Below, one piece after another: positions 61,712 through 64,000 of a DNA stretch of 64,000 nt. This stretch comes from Anoplolepis gracilipes (Eukaryota; Arthropoda; Insecta; Hymenoptera; Formicidae). Numbering within the stretch: position 1 is the first letter of the stretch; every line of letters starts with the position of its first letter. The stretch covers positions 1 through 64,000 of the forward strand of contig NW_027328668.1 in the NCBI RefSeq assembly GCF_047496725.1, written 5' to 3'. The position numbers were made by a program, and so were the translations under genes. The notes under the pieces were generated by a model. It was not told the DNA's origin. It saw nothing but the letters and a program-made list of their open reading frames with translations, and made no database searches.

Positions 61712-62097
61712 GTCTCTAGTAAATCCCTAAAAATCCCTAAAATATTCTTTCCTTTTAGAAGGAAGACTCGAGATTCATCTATGAAATAAGACAGCCTTGG
61801 AGATTCAAAGAATTCTTCATTAAGGTTTCCTCCACCCTTGAGATAAGGACGGATTATAAATACGGGTATTAAAATCTCCTCCTTAAGGAAGTTCGTGACC
61901 TTCCTTGAAATAAGAGAGCTAATAAAGTTCCTTGTTTGGTCAAGGAAGGTTTATGAAACATCGAATGAGAAATAAGGAATCCTTATTCCTCAAGGAAGGA
62001 CTATGAATACAGATATTAGAATTGTGTCAGAAATACGTCATTTTACGAGCGGAAGGTTGTTCTGGGACACCCTGTATATGAGAAATTTTTTACCGGG

Positions 62098-63106
62098 CAA
62101 CGCAAACGCTACCAAAAATGTTCGCGGAGCCAATAGCGTGATAGCGGTAGCAAGCTCTATGAACAGCAATAGCGTAGCATATTACCAATTTAAAACCTAA
62201 CTAAATACTATTTCACATTTTAGGTATAATTTACTAATATTAATAATTTTTCTTTTTGGAAGAAAAAAAGTTATATTTTGATATCAATATTTATAAAATA
62301 TTTAAATAATTATTATAAATATCTTGTAAATATTTTATAAATATTGTCAATATTGTCATATTTATCTAAATATTAATGTATATATATCGCTGAATTTTTC
62401 TTTATTACGCATTATGCCGGTCAGTTATAATAATTGGTTATGCTGAACACTACTGGTGCGTTCGGGGAACTCGCTATCGCACTACCAACGCAAACGCTAT
62501 CGACACACTACCTCGGAAGGAATAGCGTTGGTTGCGCAAAATGATGACGTAAAACACTATCATCAGTGACGTCACGGTAGTATTTAGTAGTGCTAGCTAA
62601 CTCCCCGAACAGTGATAGCATTAAATAGCGCTAGACAGTGTCTCCCCGAACGCACCCGAGGTAGTGTGTCGATAGCGTTTGCGTTGGTAGTGCGATAGCG
62701 AGTTCCTTGAACGCACCAGTAGTGTTCAGCATAACCAATTATTATAACTAACCGGTATAATGCGTAATAAAGAAAAATTCAGCGATATATATACATCAAT
62801 ATTTAGATAAATATGACAATATCGACAATATTTATAAAATATTTACAAGATATTTCTAATAATTATTTAAATATTTTATAAATATTTATATCAAAATATA
62901 ACTTTTTTTCTTCCAAAAAGAAAAATCATTAATATTAGTAAATCATACCTAAAATGCGAAATAGTATTTGGTTAGATTTGAAATTGGTAATATGCTACGC
63001 TATTGCTGTTCATAGAGCTTGCTACCGCTATCACTCTATTGGCTCCGCGAACATTTTTGGTAACGTTTGCGTTGGTAGTGTGATAGCGAGTTCCCCCAAC
63101 GCACCC
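62098..63106. repeat. Large palindrome at the right of the GGGTGCG element
   Basis: 62,100-62,458 is repeated inverted at 62,729-63,090 (CAAACGCTACCAAAAATG / CATTTTTGGTAACGTTTG; AGCAAGCTCTATGAACAGC / GCTGTTCATAGAGCTTGCT). The centre is another copy of the same element (62,459-62,728, ends GGTGCGTTCGGGGAACTC and GAGTTCCTTGAACGCACC) sitting inside GAACACTACT/AGTAGTGTTC. ORFs here are repeats, not genes. Confidence 0.8.
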
Positions 63107-63429
63107 AATAGCTGTCGTAAGTCGTAAGTCGGATATCGGATGAGTTAAACAATCACAGTTGACTTTAGAGAAGACTAATCGAATACGATTGGTCAACGAC
63201 GTCCGACTTACGACAGCTATTGTAAAACAGGCCTAAGCATTGTGTCGTTGAATGGAAAGCACCTAATATGTAGAAGTCTGTGTCTGTGGTTAGAAGTCTA
63301 ATTTTACACTATTGAGTAATTATTTTGTTAAACATTTCTTTGCACAAAAAGAAGTCAAATATAAAAAATATGTGATTATCAAAATACTTCCATATATTAT
63401 TTTCTATGATGATATATATTCGCTAGCAC

Positions 63430-63491
63430 ATCTAGTAAAATTAATAGAAAATTTTAAATTATTTTATTATCAAGAAGCAAATTCAGCATCT
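63430..63491 (+). repeat. SLC7 5' flank copied at 48,872
   Basis: 62 bp directly upstream of the SLC7 start region, matching 48,872-48,933 with one difference. Probably 5' UTR or promoter-proximal DNA. Confidence 0.85.
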
Positions 63492-63513
63492 TGTAAGACA
63501 TTATTTTATAAAA

Positions 63514-63771
63514 ATGGTGAAAGAAATATTTGACGAAACAGTCAGAGAAATGCAATTAATAAGTTCTGATGATGAGGGATCTATTCGATCGCCAATTGAT
63601 AATCAACAAAAATTTGTAAACAAAATACAGATGAAAAAGCAATTAGGTCTTTTAGAAGGAGTAGCAATTATATTAGGAATTATATTTGGTTCAGGTATAT
63701 TAAAGTTACACATTTTCTATAAACAAGAATTCAGTTTTTAAATTTACATGTACACTTTGATACATTTCATA

Positions 63772-63816
<45 letters not shown>

Positions 63817-64000
63817 TAAATCTTTATGCTAAATTACATATATTTGTAGGTATTTTTATCTCACCAAAGGGAGTTATACAAGAAGTTGGCAGTGTAGGAG
63901 TATCTCTAATCATATGGATACTATGTGGTTTTCTCTCTATGGTTGGTGCGTTGTGTTACGCAGAATTAGGTACCAGTATACCTCGTAGTGGAGGAGATTA
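63514..64000 (+). CDS. SLC7-type (LAT/y+LAT) amino-acid transporter, 5' end
   Basis: Exon 1 starts at ATG 63,514 (AAAAATGG context) and ends 63,694 at a GTATAT donor. The intron (63,695-63,849) has a TA microsatellite and a TTTGTAG acceptor. Exon 2 runs off the window. After an acidic cytosolic N-terminus (MQLISSDDEGSIRSP) comes TM1 (LGLLEGVAIILGIIFGSGIF), split by the intron inside the substrate-binding GSG motif, then SPKGVIQEVGSVG, TM2 (SLIIWILCGFLSMVGALCYA) and ELGTSIPRSGGDY. This is the light subunit of heteromeric amino-acid exchangers in the plasma membrane, usually paired with a CD98hc (SLC3A2)-type heavy chain. No defect is seen in the visible part. The exact subfamily cannot be set from two TMs. 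Confidence 0.9.

Larger units (their letters stand above)
51632..62015. mobile_element. PIF/Harbinger palindromic dimer
   Basis: TTA duplications at 51,629-51,631 and 62,016-62,018; copy 1 of the host MITE shows the empty site (GTCTTAAAATTG, about 11,126). Left end TACCCGTATTCATAGTCC; right end GGACTATGAATACAGATA. The left 3.44 kb (51,632-55,069) is repeated inverted (55,139-61,868, less the P insertion) around a 69-bp spacer. A mirror end (ATACGGGTA then TTA) lies at 61,861-61,871, and 144 bp more leads to the outer end. It carries two transposase and two Myb/SANT genes. Confidence 0.88.
50737..62074. mobile_element. Palindromic MITE (CAGGGTGTCC family), copy 2
   Basis: Left CAGGGTGTCCTAGAACAAGG, right TTGTTCTGGGACACCCTG, TA on both sides (50,735-50,736 and 62,075-62,076). 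Its body (50,737-51,628 and 62,019-62,074) matches copy 1 at 10,348-11,189 and is split by the Harbinger element at TTA. Confidence 0.85.
50471..62097. mobile_element. CCCGGTAAAA element, split by the nest
   Basis: Left part 50,471-50,736, right tip 62,077-62,097 (ATGAGAAATTTTTTACCGGG). CA lies on both sides, agreeing with the empty-site sequence CTACCAACGC seen at about 62,488. Confidence 0.8.
48994..63106. mobile_element. GGGTGCGTTCGGGG element, split by the nest
   Basis: Ends GGGTGCGTTCGGGGA and TTCCCCCAACGCACCC, with a 3-bp duplication AAT (48,991-48,993 and 63,107-63,109). The empty site is seen in the outer MITE's other arm (AGCTATTGTAAAA). Its own DNA survives at 48,994-49,104, 50,402-50,468 and 62,100-63,106. 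No transposase; superfamily not assigned. Confidence 0.65.
48979..63233. mobile_element. Outer palindromic MITE, split by the nest
   Basis: Left remnant GCCAGTTTTACAAT (48,980-48,993). The right part, 63,107-63,233, folds as AATAGCTGTCGTAAGTCG ... CGACTTACGACAGCTATT and ends GTAAAACAGGCC, the inverse of the left remnant. The nested element sits at its ACAAT. Confidence 0.6.

Noticed and set aside
62003..62200. ORFs in 62,003-62,200 and 62,972-63,196
   Set aside because: They span TIRs and palindromic arms and occur as mirror images; no coding signal.

Overview
This is about 64 kb of AT-rich eukaryotic DNA. Spliced genes with GT..AG introns, solo LTRs, TIR elements, a Helitron, Penelope-like elements and long microsatellites all point to an animal. 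A relic of an insect-type AA15 LPMO, a P-element relative and a SLC7 transporter make an insect the best reading. A hymenopteran, perhaps an ant, is my inference and is not proven. The only host gene that looks alive is the 5' end of an SLC7 amino-acid transporter at the right edge (from 63,514).

1-16 kb: one old, broken Ty3/gypsy-type retroelement. It has gag with five to six zinc knuckles, protease, a damaged RT, an envelope-like ORF and a Tudor-like ORF. It has been split by later LTR insertions at 2,373-4,014, 5,376-7,851, 8,127-11,483 and 13,105-14,858. Several of these have 4-bp target duplications. The LTRs start TGTTACRTC, end GACGTAACA, and fall into two related families. Each carries a TATA box, a small intron and a small Ser/Pro/Asp-rich ORF. 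One LTR (40,990-42,673) lacks the intron exactly, which supports real splicing. One LTR holds a 932-bp perfect GCAC repeat.

16-25 kb: LTR pieces, a Penelope end, a 66-bp minisatellite, and a second gypsy-type fossil (19.8-21.26 kb) hit by nested LTRs. 25-32 kb: an antisense Helitron helicase relic with GC-rich hairpin termini. 32-48 kb: AT-rich DNA with MITEs, an LPMO pseudogene whose two surviving exons lie 7.7 kb apart, a solo LTR, a 5'-truncated Penelope-like element, and a family of AT-rich elements with CCCGGTAAAA ends and 2-bp target duplications.

48.98-63.23 kb: a six- to seven-level nest of insertions, most readable from target duplications and empty sites. From outside in: a palindromic MITE; a GGGTGCG element (AAT duplication) that also holds a Mutator-like foldback (9-bp duplication); a CCCGGTAAAA element (CA); a CAGGGTGTCC MITE (TA); a palindromic PIF/Harbinger dimer (TTA) with two transposases and two Myb/SANT genes; and a P-element-like transposon with 28-bp TIRs and an 8-bp duplication (GTCTCTAG) with a THAP transposase that is intact except for one frameshift. 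The whole nest sits just upstream of the SLC7 gene, and 62 bp of that gene's 5' flank is repeated on the nest's far side.
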